From positions 1-51,719 of the forward strand of contig PBSY01000037.1 of assembly GCA_002726915.1 (NCBI GenBank): DNA of 51,719 nt, given 5' to 3'. Under the pieces are notes generated by a model. That model saw nothing but the letters and a program-made list of their open reading frames with translations, did no database searches and was not told where the DNA came from. The stretch is from Verrucomicrobiales bacterium. GTDB taxonomy: Bacteria > Verrucomicrobiota > Verrucomicrobiia > Verrucomicrobiales > DEV007. The position numbers were made by a program, and so were the translations under genes. This document shows positions 32,299 through 40,999 of this stretch, one piece after another (positions within the stretch are counted from its first letter, which is position 1; each line of letters starts with the position of its first letter).

Positions 32299-34617
32299 AT
32301 GAACCTTCCCGGATTCCTCATTCGTACACTGCTCCTCGCGCTGTTTACGCTCTCGTTGCTTGCTGGTGCCATTATCTCCGATTATTACCTTCGCCACGAA
32401 GTGGCAGGAAAGGCTGCTCGCCACCTCACGTCGAGAGGCATCGAGATTTCGACTATTGCCGCGATCAAAGCAGCTAGGCAAGGCGAGATTCAAGTCTTGA
32501 CGAATCTTGAGAGCGCTGGACTCGACCTTGGGCTTCCAGATAATTATGGTTTCACGCCGCTTCTTGCGGCAATCTACGCAGGAGACCGTTTGGCCATACA
32601 GTTTCTCATGGATCGAAACGGAGTCATTGAAAATATCAATGTCTGCACGACTCAGGATCGCGATACTCCTCTCAGCGTCACGCTGCGGGACCGCAACTAT
32701 CAACTCGCTGCCGAGCTTGTCGAGGCTGGCGCAAAAATCGATGTCGACGTGCAAGCAGGCTACCCAATCCTGTTGGATGCAGTTGAAAAGAAGGACCTTA
32801 GATTGCTCAATTTTCTGCTGAGCCACGGTGCCGATGTAGAATACCGTGGTGTCCAGCCCGTCAACGCCTTGGCGCTCGCGGCGTCGAGCGGCGATTATTC
32901 GTTAATGAAGCGATTCATCAGAAAGGGGGCTGATGTCAATACCCGCGGCGAGAGCGGCAACCCATTGCTGGTTGAAGCCGTCTTGGAGGGTGATCTCAAG
33001 AAAGCCCGGCTGCTTCTCGAAAACGGGGCTGAGGTAAACGTTCACTGTTCGGAGAACGAATCCATGAGACTGACTTCACTCAGTTATGCCATTAGCCAAG
33101 ACGCATCTAATATAGTTAATATTCTCTTCGAATACGGTGCCGATTTGGATATCAACGGAGTCGATGGCGATCCGCTCATCTACCAAGCAATAGCTGAAGC
33201 TGACCTTGGTGCTGCTCAGCATTTTCTTGATCTGGGAGCCAACCCGAACATCATGAGCAGGGAGGGCAAAACACCGCTCGAAGCTGCAGTTTCGAGTGAA
33301 AACATTGATGCCGTCGAGCTTCTTCTCGCAGGAAAGGCGGATCCATCTCTCGCTGGTAGAGGCCTTAAGAGCCCGTTGCTGCTAGCGAGCGAAAATGGGA
33401 ACATCGCCATCGCCAACTTGTTGATAGCATATGGAGCGAAGTTTGATAAACAGAAACTACTCGCGAAGGCCTACGGCGAATTCAATACGCCGCTGGTGAG
33501 CCTTCTCCTAGAGGCTGGTGCTGATCCTGAGTCGGCCATTCCAAAGTCGGATGAGCGGCTCTTTGATGTAGCAGTTCGAGAAGGTGCAAACGGCGCGGTC
33601 AGGACTCTCTTGGATTCCGGGGCTGGGATCGGAAGTAGTCTTTGGTCAGCACTTCTCTCAGAGCAGGACGAAATGATTCGCCTGATTGTAAACGGGGGAG
33701 CGAGCCCTCGACAAGTTGGCCCCAGTGGCGAAGATCCGCTTGATTACGTTCTTCGACGAAAACGTTATAAAGCCGCAAGGTCTCTGCTCGCTGGCGGCGC
33801 AGAGCCAAATGCTAGATACGACAGCTCCGAACTTTGGTTATTCAAAGCGGTGAGGGAAGGTAACTCTGAGCTTGCTCTTATCCTGATCGAAGCAGGCGCC
33901 GAGGTCAAAAATATGAAGACGAAGGATGGGCACACCCTTTTAGGCTGGTCTATTGCCCACCAAATGGCCGATGTTGTTGAGGCTTTGCTCAGAGCCGGCG
34001 TTGATCCCGATGAGGACGAGCGTTCTCCGGCGACGTCTCAATTTTGCGGTTTTTTTGAAAGTAATACCTTTAAATACCATCTTCAGGAAGACCGGCGGAT
34101 CAGCCCGATCATGATGGCAGCAGCCCAACAGAATCGCGAAATTACTCAGCTCTTAATGGATGCCGGAGCAAATGGGCGGGCGTCAACGGCCAAGTATTTA
34201 ACAGCGGCGATTATCGGATCATGGCATAAGGACGCCGATATACAGCAGACTGTACTTCTTGGAAAAGTTCCGAAACTTCAGCCTCGTAAAGTAGTGGTCG
34301 ATCTTTCGAGCCAACGAATGACTCTTTATGAGAATGGAATTGCTACTTATTCGTCACGCTGTTCTACGGGTAAGTCCGGTCACCGGACACCGACAGGAAG
34401 CTATGTAATTAGCGATCAGCACCGCTATCACACCTCTTCTATCTACGGTTCCAGCATGCCTTACTTTCAGCGCTTCAGCTTCACAGCTTTTGGTCTCCAT
34501 CAAGGCTACGTGCCCAATTACCCCGCCTCCGCGGGGTGTATCCGATTACCTTACGAGGCAGCGCGCCACATGTTCGGCAAGTTGCAAGTAGGAGACTACG
34601 CTGTGGTTCAGCAATAG
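32299..34617 (+). CDS. Ankyrin-repeat L,D-transpeptidase (YkuD) fusion, membrane-anchored
   Basis: About 772 residues. An N-terminal hydrophobic helix (~6-28, LIRTLLLALFTLSLLAGAI) is a signal anchor. From ~45 to ~660 there are many ankyrin-like repeats, recognised by recurring GADV/GANP-type turns and LL..GA helices (for example LLENGAEVN, FLDLGANPN, LLLEAGADPE, LLRAGVDPD). The last ~110 residues are a YkuD L,D-transpeptidase: KVVVDLSSQRMTLYENG, GKSGHRTPTGSYVI and GLHQGYVPNYPASAGCIRLP with the catalytic His and Cys. YkuD enzymes form 3-3 peptidoglycan cross-links or attach proteins to peptidoglycan. The repeats would then sit in the periplasm as a protein-binding arm. ATG 32299 is preferred to the TTG six codons earlier. 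Confidence 0.92.
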   Translation: MNLPGFLIRTLLLALFTLSLLAGAIISDYYLRHEVAGKAARHLTSRGIEISTIAAIKAARQGEIQVLTNLESAGLDLGLPDNYGFTPLLAAIYAGDRLAIQFLMDRNGVIENINVCTTQDRDTPLSVTLRDRNYQLAAELVEAGAKIDVDVQAGYPILLDAVEKKDLRLLNFLLSHGADVEYRGVQPVNALALAASSGDYSLMKRFIRKGADVNTRGESGNPLLVEAVLEGDLKKARLLLENGAEVNVHCSENESMRLTSLSYAISQDASNIVNILFEYGADLDINGVDGDPLIYQAIAEADLGAAQHFLDLGANPNIMSREGKTPLEAAVSSENIDAVELLLAGKADPSLAGRGLKSPLLLASENGNIAIANLLIAYGAKFDKQKLLAKAYGEFNTPLVSLLLEAGADPESAIPKSDERLFDVAVREGANGAVRTLLDSGAGIGSSLWSALLSEQDEMIRLIVNGGASPRQVGPSGEDPLDYVLRRKRYKAARSLLAGGAEPNARYDSSELWLFKAVREGNSELALILIEAGAEVKNMKTKDGHTLLGWSIAHQMADVVEALLRAGVDPDEDERSPATSQFCGFFESNTFKYHLQEDRRISPIMMAAAQQNREITQLLMDAGANGRASTAKYLTAAIIGSWHKDADIQQTVLLGKVPKLQPRKVVVDLSSQRMTLYENGIATYSSRCSTGKSGHRTPTGSYVISDQHRYHTSSIYGSSMPYFQRFSFTAFGLHQGYVPNYPASAGCIRLPYEAARHMFGKLQVGDYAVVQQ

Positions 34618-34947
34618 CCAGCGAACGGCACTGGGCCGGGACCACGGGTTCGCGACCAATGATTGAGCTAACGATTTGACAAATGCCCTCTGCATTCTCT
34701 CCCTGAATTGTTCCCCGTGATTTTTTTCCGTTTTTAGTCGGAGGGATTTTTTCGGGTCTTGGGGTTTGGGTGGCCGCAGTGGTTAGATCAACTTTTTCGT
34801 ATTTGGCGCCCGTTGCTTAATTGAATCACTCCTCGTTTAGCGATCGGATGGGCGATTATGGAATACAGAAATTAGCGAACACCATAGGCTCCAGCACTCT
34901 GGCTAGTTCAAGGACCGTTTCCAGCTCAATTAGGGTCTTTCCCGCGG
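34618..34947. other. Convergent intergenic region, no gene
   Basis: 330 bp between the stops of the ankyrin-transpeptidase gene and gatA. It contains T-rich stretches with a weak terminator-like hairpin (34727-34750). No ORF or RNA gene could be supported. A TTGACA at 34676-34681 lacks a matching -10 at normal spacing. Confidence 0.4.
34727..34750 (+). terminator. Weak possible terminator after the ankyrin-transpeptidase gene
   Basis: TCCG (34727-34730) and CGGA (34739-34742) flank a T-rich loop and are followed by GGGATTTTTT. CCCG (34714-34717) and CGGG (34753-34756) lie symmetrically outside. The inner stem is only four base pairs. Confidence 0.3.
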
Positions 34948-36360
34948 TTATACAGCAAAAGCGGCCTTTAGAATGGTTGCCTCATCGAGTGGTTTGCCCA
35001 GTAGTTGCAAACCGACGGGCAGTTCCTTACCATCGCTGAGGACGCTACCACATGGAACCGAAACTCCACAGATCCCAGCAAGATTTGCGGAAATAGTGTA
35101 GATGTCAGCAAGATACATAGAAAGTGGATTACTGAGTTTTTCGCCGATCTTGAAGGCGGGAGTTGGTGAAACCGGGGAGGCAATCACGTCGACCTTTTCG
35201 AAAGCTTTGTTGAAGTCATTGCGAATGAGTGTACGCACTTTCTGAGCCCTGAGATAATAGGCATCGTAGTAGCCAGAACTCAGCACATAGGTGCCCAGAA
35301 TAATTCGGCGCTTCACTTCGGATCCGAGACCTTCATTCCGAGACTTTTCATAGATGCTGAGAAGATCGTCAGCACTTTCAGAACGGTGTCCGTAGCGAAC
35401 GCCGTCAAAGCGAGCAAGATTGGCGGAAGCCTCCGCCGTCGCAATCACGTAGTAGGTCGCTACCGCATGTTCAGTATTGGGGAGCGAGATTTCGACAACC
35501 TCCGCTCCCTGATCAGTCAGTCTCCTGATCCCTGCCTCTACCCGCGTTTTAACCTCTGGATCGAGGCCTTCAGCAAAATATTCTTTAGGAAGGCCTATTC
35601 TTAGGCCGGAAACCCCCTCCTTAAGGCGTGAGGTGTAGTCGGGCACTGGCTGGTCCAAGCAAGTGGAATCATGGTCACACGAGCCTGCGATAGTTTGAAG
35701 CAGTAGGGCAGCATCTTCCACCGTCTTGGTCATCGGGCCTGCTTGATCGAGTGATGAAGCAAAAGCAACCAGTCCATAGCGGGAGACGCGGCCGTATGTC
35801 GGTTTTAAACCGATAACTCCGCAGTGACTCGCGGGTTGCCGAATCGATCCTCCAGTGTCTGTTCCGAGTGCCGCAACCGCAGTATTGGATGCCACAACAG
35901 CAGCAGAACCGCCGGACGAACCTCCGGGGATTCGCTCGGTGTCGTGTGGGTTTCTGCATATCTTGATCCCTGAGTTCTCGTTTGAAGATCCCATCGCGAA
36001 CTCATCCATGTTGGTGCGGCCGAATGGAATAGCGCCAGCTTCGCGAAGCTTTCGCACAACGGTCGCGTCATAGGGGGCGCGGTATTTGCCTGTAAGCATC
36101 TTGGAAGCACAACCACAGGACTGACCTTCGACGTTGATCAAATCCTTGATCGCAATCGGCACTCCACCCAGCGGAAGAGCGAGGTCTGCTTTCTCGGCAT
36201 CCGCCAACGCGAGATCAAGGTCGTGAGAAAGATAACCTCCGATATCACCATCCTTTTGATCAATAGCTTCGGCGATCGATTTAAGAGCATCAGACGGGGT
36301 CAGTTCACCACTTTTGTAGGCCTGTTTGAGTTGACTGATGGTGAAATCGGCGGCGTTCAA
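34948..36360 (-). CDS. gatA: Aspartyl/glutamyl-tRNA amidotransferase subunit A
   Basis: A 470-residue amidase-signature protein that supplies ammonia from glutamine to misacylated Asp-tRNA(Asn) or Glu-tRNA(Gln). The catalytic Lys (~72, PIAIKDLINV), cis-Ser in IPGGSSGGSAA (~148) and nucleophile Ser in GTDTGGSIRQPA (~172) are present. The start codon is a TTG at 36360: the in-frame codons upstream contain a TAA eight codons earlier and no ATG or GTG between, so TTG is the only credible start. gatC lies 48 bp upstream on the same strand; gatB is absent from the window. Confidence 0.96.
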   Translation of the reverse strand: MNAADFTISQLKQAYKSGELTPSDALKSIAEAIDQKDGDIGGYLSHDLDLALADAEKADLALPLGGVPIAIKDLINVEGQSCGCASKMLTGKYRAPYDATVVRKLREAGAIPFGRTNMDEFAMGSSNENSGIKICRNPHDTERIPGGSSGGSAAVVASNTAVAALGTDTGGSIRQPASHCGVIGLKPTYGRVSRYGLVAFASSLDQAGPMTKTVEDAALLLQTIAGSCDHDSTCLDQPVPDYTSRLKEGVSGLRIGLPKEYFAEGLDPEVKTRVEAGIRRLTDQGAEVVEISLPNTEHAVATYYVIATAEASANLARFDGVRYGHRSESADDLLSIYEKSRNEGLGSEVKRRIILGTYVLSSGYYDAYYLRAQKVRTLIRNDFNKAFEKVDVIASPVSPTPAFKIGEKLSNPLSMYLADIYTISANLAGICGVSVPCGSVLSDGKELPVGLQLLGKPLDEATILKAAFAV

Positions 36361-36408
36361 AGAATGAAAAAAGTTTGGAGTTTAATCGGGAGAATCGAGC
36401 GGGCAGAC

Positions 36409-36684
36409 TTACTCTACAACTTTGGGCATCTTGATTTGATCATGTGCCGTGGCAGGAGCATTCGAGAGAACAGCGTCCTGACTTAGTCCTGGGCCGTGGC
36501 TTTTGTCCTCACGAACGACATCAAAAACGGGAACGGCATGAGCTGTAGGTTCAATGCCCTCAACGTTAATGGTGTTGAGCTGCTCGACATACTGGAGAAT
36601 CTGATTCATCTGCCCTTGATACTCTTCGATTTCTCTGTCGGCTAACTCGATTCGGGCAAGGTGGGCTACTTTGCGGACGTCCAT
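36409..36684 (-). CDS. gatC: Aspartyl/glutamyl-tRNA amidotransferase subunit C
   Basis: A 91-residue protein that stabilises the GatA-GatB complex. VAHLARIELADREIEEYQ (~6-23), QMNQILQYVEQLNTINVEGI and the C-terminal LRE-like VREDK plus VLSNAPATAHDQIKMPKVVE match GatC well. It has the usual length. It is directly upstream of gatA on the minus strand and divergent from the MBL hydrolase gene. Confidence 0.93.
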   Translation of the reverse strand: MDVRKVAHLARIELADREIEEYQGQMNQILQYVEQLNTINVEGIEPTAHAVPVFDVVREDKSHGPGLSQDAVLSNAPATAHDQIKMPKVVE

Positions 36685-36806
36685 AATTATTCAATGAGAG
36701 ATGATGCGGGATGAGCCCACCTAAGGCGGAGCAGTCTACGCATGCCGCGGCGATCCGGCAAGTTTGAGTTGGCGTGTGCGGCAGGTTTGGTCCAACTTGG
36801 ACGTTT

Positions 36807-37706
36807 ATGCTGATTCATACCATAGACCTTGATTTCGAGGGATTGCATGAGGCGATCGCTGCTTTTCTGGTCGAGAGCGGGGAGACACGAATCCTTATTG
36901 AGACCGGCCCCGAATCGACGAGAGAAACGCTGGTTGGTAAGCTTGCAGCTTTAGGATGTAATCCGGCGGAGCTTGATGCGGTATTTGTGACCCATATTCA
37001 CCTCGATCACGCTGGCGCGGCGGGATGGTTTGCGGACTTGGGAATCCCTCTTTACGCTCACCCGAAGGCAGTACGTCACCTTGTGGAGCCTTCACGTTTG
37101 ATAGGGAGTGCCCGAACGGTTTACGGTGATCAATTTGATGATCTCTGGGGTGAAATGATCCCTGCACCACAAGAGTCGACACATGCGATTCAGCCGGGTG
37201 CAATACAAACCGTTGGAGAGCTTTCGATTGAGGCGATTGAGACACCGGGACATGCTTTTCATCACTATGCCTATGCCCTGGGAAACAATTGTTTTGCTGG
37301 AGACGCAGCAGGAGCTAGGATTGGGGGCAGTGACTTTATTTCCGTCACTTCAGCACCACCTCAATTTCACCTGGCCCATACGCTGAACTCGATTGATCTG
37401 CTTAGGAGCCGTGGGTTCGATGCAGTGTATTTGACGCACTTTGGGGCGGTGACGTCGCCCAAACAACACCTCAGCGATTATCGTGAGGCCGTTGAATTGA
37501 ACGCAGAATTTATTCGCCAACGCCTCGAAGAGCAAATGGATCCAGAATCGCTTAAGATCGCTTATCAGGCCTTTTGCATGGAGCAGGCCTTTCGTGTTGA
37601 AACGGCTCGGGAAATTTGGGAAATACTGCAAAGGGTCAACAGTACGGACATGTGTGCCGACGGAATTCGCCTTTTCTGGGAAAAACTACGGACGGAAGAA
37701 ACTTGA
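36807..37706 (+). CDS. Metallo-beta-lactamase-fold hydrolase
   Basis: About 299 residues from ATG 36807. The metal motif THIHLDHAG (~78-86) is exact. It is followed by the further MBL ligands: a His in ETPGHAFHHYAY (~142-153), an Asp in FAGDAAG and a His near the end of the fold in YLTHFGAV. No signal peptide, so it is cytoplasmic. The family includes glyoxalases, hydrolases and lactonases; the sequence does not discriminate. A GTG 11 codons upstream (36774) is an alternative start, but the extra sequence is not conserved-looking. Confidence 0.85.
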   Translation: MLIHTIDLDFEGLHEAIAAFLVESGETRILIETGPESTRETLVGKLAALGCNPAELDAVFVTHIHLDHAGAAGWFADLGIPLYAHPKAVRHLVEPSRLIGSARTVYGDQFDDLWGEMIPAPQESTHAIQPGAIQTVGELSIEAIETPGHAFHHYAYALGNNCFAGDAAGARIGGSDFISVTSAPPQFHLAHTLNSIDLLRSRGFDAVYLTHFGAVTSPKQHLSDYREAVELNAEFIRQRLEEQMDPESLKIAYQAFCMEQAFRVETAREIWEILQRVNSTDMCADGIRLFWEKLRTEET

Positions 37707-37741
37707 ATAGCCTCAGCGAGCAGTGTTGACTTGTTTCGCGT

Positions 37742-38491
37742 ATGAGAGGTTTGACCACGCTGATCGCCATCCTGACTCTTGTTGCAGTGTTAGCCAATTC
37801 AGGCTTCGCACAGGATAAGGAAAGTCTTGGAACCCTCTCAGGGCGACCGCTTTCCTACTCGAGTTTGGCGAGGCTCCCATACCGACACCTGATTAAGATC
37901 GCGCAGAGTGACTCCCGCTCAGAGGTGGATGCCGAGACCTACCGTCTTAAAATAGAGAGTAGCAATTCACTCGTTTCTTCCCGGGATATTGAACTCTATC
38001 TCGACGTGAAAGGTGCTCCAGTCATTCTTGTGGTAGACAACGACGGTTTTGTTGAAGTCCCACTCAATAAAAAGTTGATGGAACTCAACCCTGACCTCGT
38101 AGCTAATCAGCCAAAGGGAACTCTTAATATTTTTGTTGATCTTGAAATCCCGAAGGTTGACCCACCGAAAATCAAGGATGGGGAGGTCGACTATCGCGAA
38201 CTCTTCCGACCACTCCTTGTCATTCAGAAAGAGATGAGAAAAGTCGATCCTATTTTTGGTCTAGCGGGGCAGCAACAATTCGTTCTCGAAGTGGATACAG
38301 AGGGCACTTCACTTAAAATTATTCGAGAGTTAGGCGCTCGCACTTTCAGGCCCAACAAGGACGGTAAAATTTACATGATCCTCGAATCGTATTTATTCGA
38401 GGAGAACCCTACTGTCACTATTCCTGATGATGCGAAGATTCAGGTCCTGCCTAAAACACCCGAGGAAATCGAAGAGATTCGCTCCCACTAG
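37742..38491 (+). CDS. Secreted protein of unknown function
   Basis: 249 residues with a signal peptide (about 1-23, MRGLTTLIAILTLVAVLANSG). The mature part begins DKESLGTLSGRPLSYSSLARLPYRHLIKIAQSDS and continues with alternating hydrophobic and charged beta-strand-like segments (IELYLDVKGAPVILVVDNDG, KIYMILESYLFEENPTVTIP). No Cys and no catalytic motif that I recognise. It may be a periplasmic beta-sandwich protein. It is 35 bp after the MBL gene and ends 8 bp from the convergent der stop. Confidence 0.8.
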   Translation: MRGLTTLIAILTLVAVLANSGFAQDKESLGTLSGRPLSYSSLARLPYRHLIKIAQSDSRSEVDAETYRLKIESSNSLVSSRDIELYLDVKGAPVILVVDNDGFVEVPLNKKLMELNPDLVANQPKGTLNIFVDLEIPKVDPPKIKDGEVDYRELFRPLLVIQKEMRKVDPIFGLAGQQQFVLEVDTEGTSLKIIRELGARTFRPNKDGKIYMILESYLFEENPTVTIPDDAKIQVLPKTPEEIEEIRSH

Positions 38492-38499
38492 GGGTTTGA

Positions 38500-39912
38500 T
38501 CAGGGCTTTCTTCTGACCTTGCGTCTGTTGTCTTGTTTTCCAGAACTGCTGCGAGATCGTACTCGGAATACAAAGGGCAAACCTTCCATGGGATGATCTT
38601 TCCGAATCTGATTCTCGAGGAAGCGCTGATAGGTTCGGGTCAGCAGTTTAGAGTGGTTTACGAAGAGCAGATACTCCGGAACTGGCACGGGTTGGGGTCG
38701 GTCGCTGCGCTTCTGAGTTGCGTAGAGCAGTTTAAGACGTTTTCCATGTCGAACGGGCGGAGGATTTCGCTCAATAGAATTTTGGAGCAGGCGATTCAAT
38801 ACGCCAGTCGAGACAGGATCTTGAGCCGTTTTTACGACCTTCTGGATGTGATTAAAGATTTTTCCAAGATACTGTTTCTCCTTGGCTGATATTGCGATCT
38901 TTGGTGCGTAGGGGAGAAAGAAAAGATCATCACCAAGTTCCTCACGGAATTGCTCGATACGATCCTCGAACTTGGCACCCGGATGGTAAAGGTCGAACTT
39001 GTTCAACAAGACGATACATGGCTTATGAGCATCGATCACCATCCCGGCTATTCTGCGGTCCTGAGTCGTCACTCCTGATGAAGCATCGATTAACAGTAAA
39101 CAAAGATCAGCACGTCGAATCGATTTCTCAGATCGCATCACTGAAAAGACCTCGACGGAAGTATCCCGTTTATTTCGTTTCCGGATGCCCGCAGTATCAA
39201 TGAGGGTGTATTCTTTTGCGTCACGGGAGTAGGGGACATCCACCGCGTCACGTGTCGTGCCAGCTACATCAGAGACGATACTGCGTTCATCGTTCATCAG
39301 CGCATTGATCAGGGACGACTTGCCAACATTAGGGCGCCCAACGATGGCGATTTTCACGGGAGGAGGACCGGCGCTCGCTTCTTCATAGGTTTCTACACCA
39401 AGTTCGTGAAGTTCGGTTTGAATAAGATTCTCCAACTTGTCAAAGTTTCGGCCGTGCGCCGCAGAAGTGTTGATCTGGTTTGGAAAACCGAGGGCAGCGA
39501 ACTCAGCGGCGTCGGGCTCTGACTTTGGAGTGTCAACTTTGTTAGCAAGAAGCACGACCGTTGCCTTTGAATTACGAAGCAATGTAGAAAGTTCACGGTC
39601 TATGGGATGAATTCCCGTTTGAACATCAACCACGAATAAAATTAGGTCTGCTGATTCGATGGCTATATCAGCCTCCATTCGAACCTGCTCACCGAATCCA
39701 TCATCAAGTGTAGCTCCGATACCGCCGGTATCGGTCAATTCAAAAGAGATGCCTCGAGGCCGCTTACATTCTGTGGCAATCCGATCACGGGTCACTCCTG
39801 GCTCATCATGCACGATAGCGATTCGACGCTTGGCGATACAATTAAAAATGGCGGACTTCCCGACATTGGGGCGACCAACAATGGCAACTTGAGCTAAACG
39901 ATTACGAGACAT
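38500..39912 (-). CDS. der: GTPase Der (EngA), ribosome assembly
   Basis: 470 residues with two tandem GTPase domains and a C-terminal KH-like domain, as expected. G1 is GRPNVGKS in both (~13-20 and ~190-197). DTGG and DTAG (G3), and NKVD and NKFD (G4) follow. Der is essential for 50S ribosomal subunit assembly. The start overlaps the 3' end of pgsA by 11 bases on the same strand. Confidence 0.97.
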   Translation of the reverse strand: MSRNRLAQVAIVGRPNVGKSAIFNCIAKRRIAIVHDEPGVTRDRIATECKRPRGISFELTDTGGIGATLDDGFGEQVRMEADIAIESADLILFVVDVQTGIHPIDRELSTLLRNSKATVVLLANKVDTPKSEPDAAEFAALGFPNQINTSAAHGRNFDKLENLIQTELHELGVETYEEASAGPPPVKIAIVGRPNVGKSSLINALMNDERSIVSDVAGTTRDAVDVPYSRDAKEYTLIDTAGIRKRNKRDTSVEVFSVMRSEKSIRRADLCLLLIDASSGVTTQDRRIAGMVIDAHKPCIVLLNKFDLYHPGAKFEDRIEQFREELGDDLFFLPYAPKIAISAKEKQYLGKIFNHIQKVVKTAQDPVSTGVLNRLLQNSIERNPPPVRHGKRLKLLYATQKRSDRPQPVPVPEYLLFVNHSKLLTRTYQRFLENQIRKDHPMEGLPFVFRVRSRSSSGKQDNRRKVRRKP

Positions 39913-40510
39913 CAGAATCTGGCGTGGTATACCCGTGTAACCGCATCTGATGAATGCCTTCTACGACATACTGGTAGCCGGAAATGAGCGTCATTACGGC
40001 TGCCAGATAGATCAAGATATCCAGCGGAAGCGGTCGGGCTTCGAGGCTCCAAAAGTCCACCAAAACCCAGCAGACGCAACTTAACTGTAAGAAAGTGCAT
40101 ATTTTACTGGTGATGATGCGCTTCATCTTAACCTCGCCGGTCGTGTAATGAATGATAATCACTCCAGCCACGATCGTGACATCCCGAGTAATCACCAGCA
40201 CAGCAAACCATATTGGGAGCCCCGCATGCCACTGTGTCACACTCAGAGTGACAACGCCGGCAAGCAGTAAAAGTTTGTCCGCGACCGGATCGAGTGCCCG
40301 CCCAAGTTTAGTGCTTTGGTTGAAGTTGCGAGCAATGTAGCCATCAAGAGCATCACTAAGTGACGCTATCGCAAAGATAATTAGAGCGGAAACTCGATAC
40401 CACAACACCCCATCACCGTCGATAATGCTCTGGCTGTAGTAGGCTGCAAATATGACAAACACCGGAATCAGAAGAAGCCGGGTGATTGTGATTTTGTTGG
40501 CCAGTGTCAT
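39902..40510 (-). CDS. pgsA: CDP-diacylglycerol--glycerol-3-phosphate 3-phosphatidyltransferase
   Basis: About 202 residues from ATG 40510; a TTG at 40564 would add 18 residues. The CDP-alcohol phosphatidyltransferase signature is present as SDALDGYIAR followed by GRALDPVADK (Asp ~53, 56, 74, 78). Several membrane helices follow (VVTLSVTQWHAGLPIWFAVL and later ones). It makes phosphatidylglycerol phosphate, the first committed step to phosphatidylglycerol. The gene is divergent from the roadblock-like pair and overlaps der. Confidence 0.92.
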   Translation of the reverse strand: MTLANKITITRLLLIPVFVIFAAYYSQSIIDGDGVLWYRVSALIIFAIASLSDALDGYIARNFNQSTKLGRALDPVADKLLLLAGVVTLSVTQWHAGLPIWFAVLVITRDVTIVAGVIIIHYTTGEVKMKRIITSKICTFLQLSCVCWVLVDFWSLEARPLPLDILIYLAAVMTLISGYQYVVEGIHQMRLHGYTTPDSDVS

Positions 40511-40557
40511 GGGGAGCAAGCGTAGTTCGCGATCAATTCCACGGATAGTAGAATGAT

Positions 40558-40586
40558 TCGACAATAGCCACGGCCTCGGCTATAAT
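40558..40586 (+). promoter_or_regulatory. Sigma70-type promoter of the roadblock-like gene pair
   Basis: TCGACA (40558-40563), exactly 17 bp, then a perfect TATAAT (40581-40586). The predicted start point is ~40593, giving a ~40-nt leader before the ATG at 40634, with TTAGG just upstream of the ATG. Confidence 0.75.
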
Positions 40587-40633
40587 CTAGCTCGGCCCAT
40601 ACCGTTTTCCGCGTTAACAAAAACACGTTAGGC

Positions 40634-40999
40634 ATGGCAAAAGCTGCTGAGACATCCCAAGAATTACTTGAGCAGGCGCTCGCTTCAAAAGAGCTTCGTT
40701 ACTTCACTGCCAGCGGTGGAGCTGCCAAGGGCAAAACTGGTCCAGAGGACACCAGTGAGTTTGCGGAACTGCTCATGGCACTTCAGGAGTGCGCACAACT
40801 ACTTGGGGAAACGCTTGAATTGGGTGCTGTTTCCAGCGCGATCAGTGTTCAGGGGGATGAGACAGCCGGATTCTGCTTCGACCCGAATGTAGACTCTGGG
40901 GATCCTGTCATTGCCGGTGCTATTGTGAACCGGAAAATGCCGGTTAGCGCGTTTGTAAGTTCTCTCCAAAACTACATCAACAGCGGAGACTACGCATGA
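40634..40999 (+). CDS. Roadblock/LC7-like protein, first of a tandem pair
   Basis: A 121-residue soluble protein without motifs that I can place firmly. It has an N-terminal helical region (ELLEQALASKELRYFT), a long helix (FAELLMALQECAQLLGETLE) and a strand-helix C-terminus (AGAIVNRKMPVSAFVSSLQNYI). It overlaps the next gene by ATGA, and that partner looks like a roadblock/LC7 fold, so the pair probably forms a heterodimer. Roadblock proteins such as MglB act with small Ras-like GTPases (MglA); none is in the window. The assignment of this first member is tentative. Confidence 0.6.
   Translation: MAKAAETSQELLEQALASKELRYFTASGGAAKGKTGPEDTSEFAELLMALQECAQLLGETLELGAVSSAISVQGDETAGFCFDPNVDSGDPVIAGAIVNRKMPVSAFVSSLQNYINSGDYA

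Noticed and set aside
32251-32826. 191-codon minus-strand frame over the start of the ankyrin-transpeptidase gene
   Set aside because: Shadow of the ankyrin-repeat gene; sequence is low-complexity and motif-free.
34676-34704. TTGACA hexamer in the gatA/ankyrin convergent gap
   Set aside because: No -10 at 16-18 bp; nothing downstream to transcribe on the plus strand.
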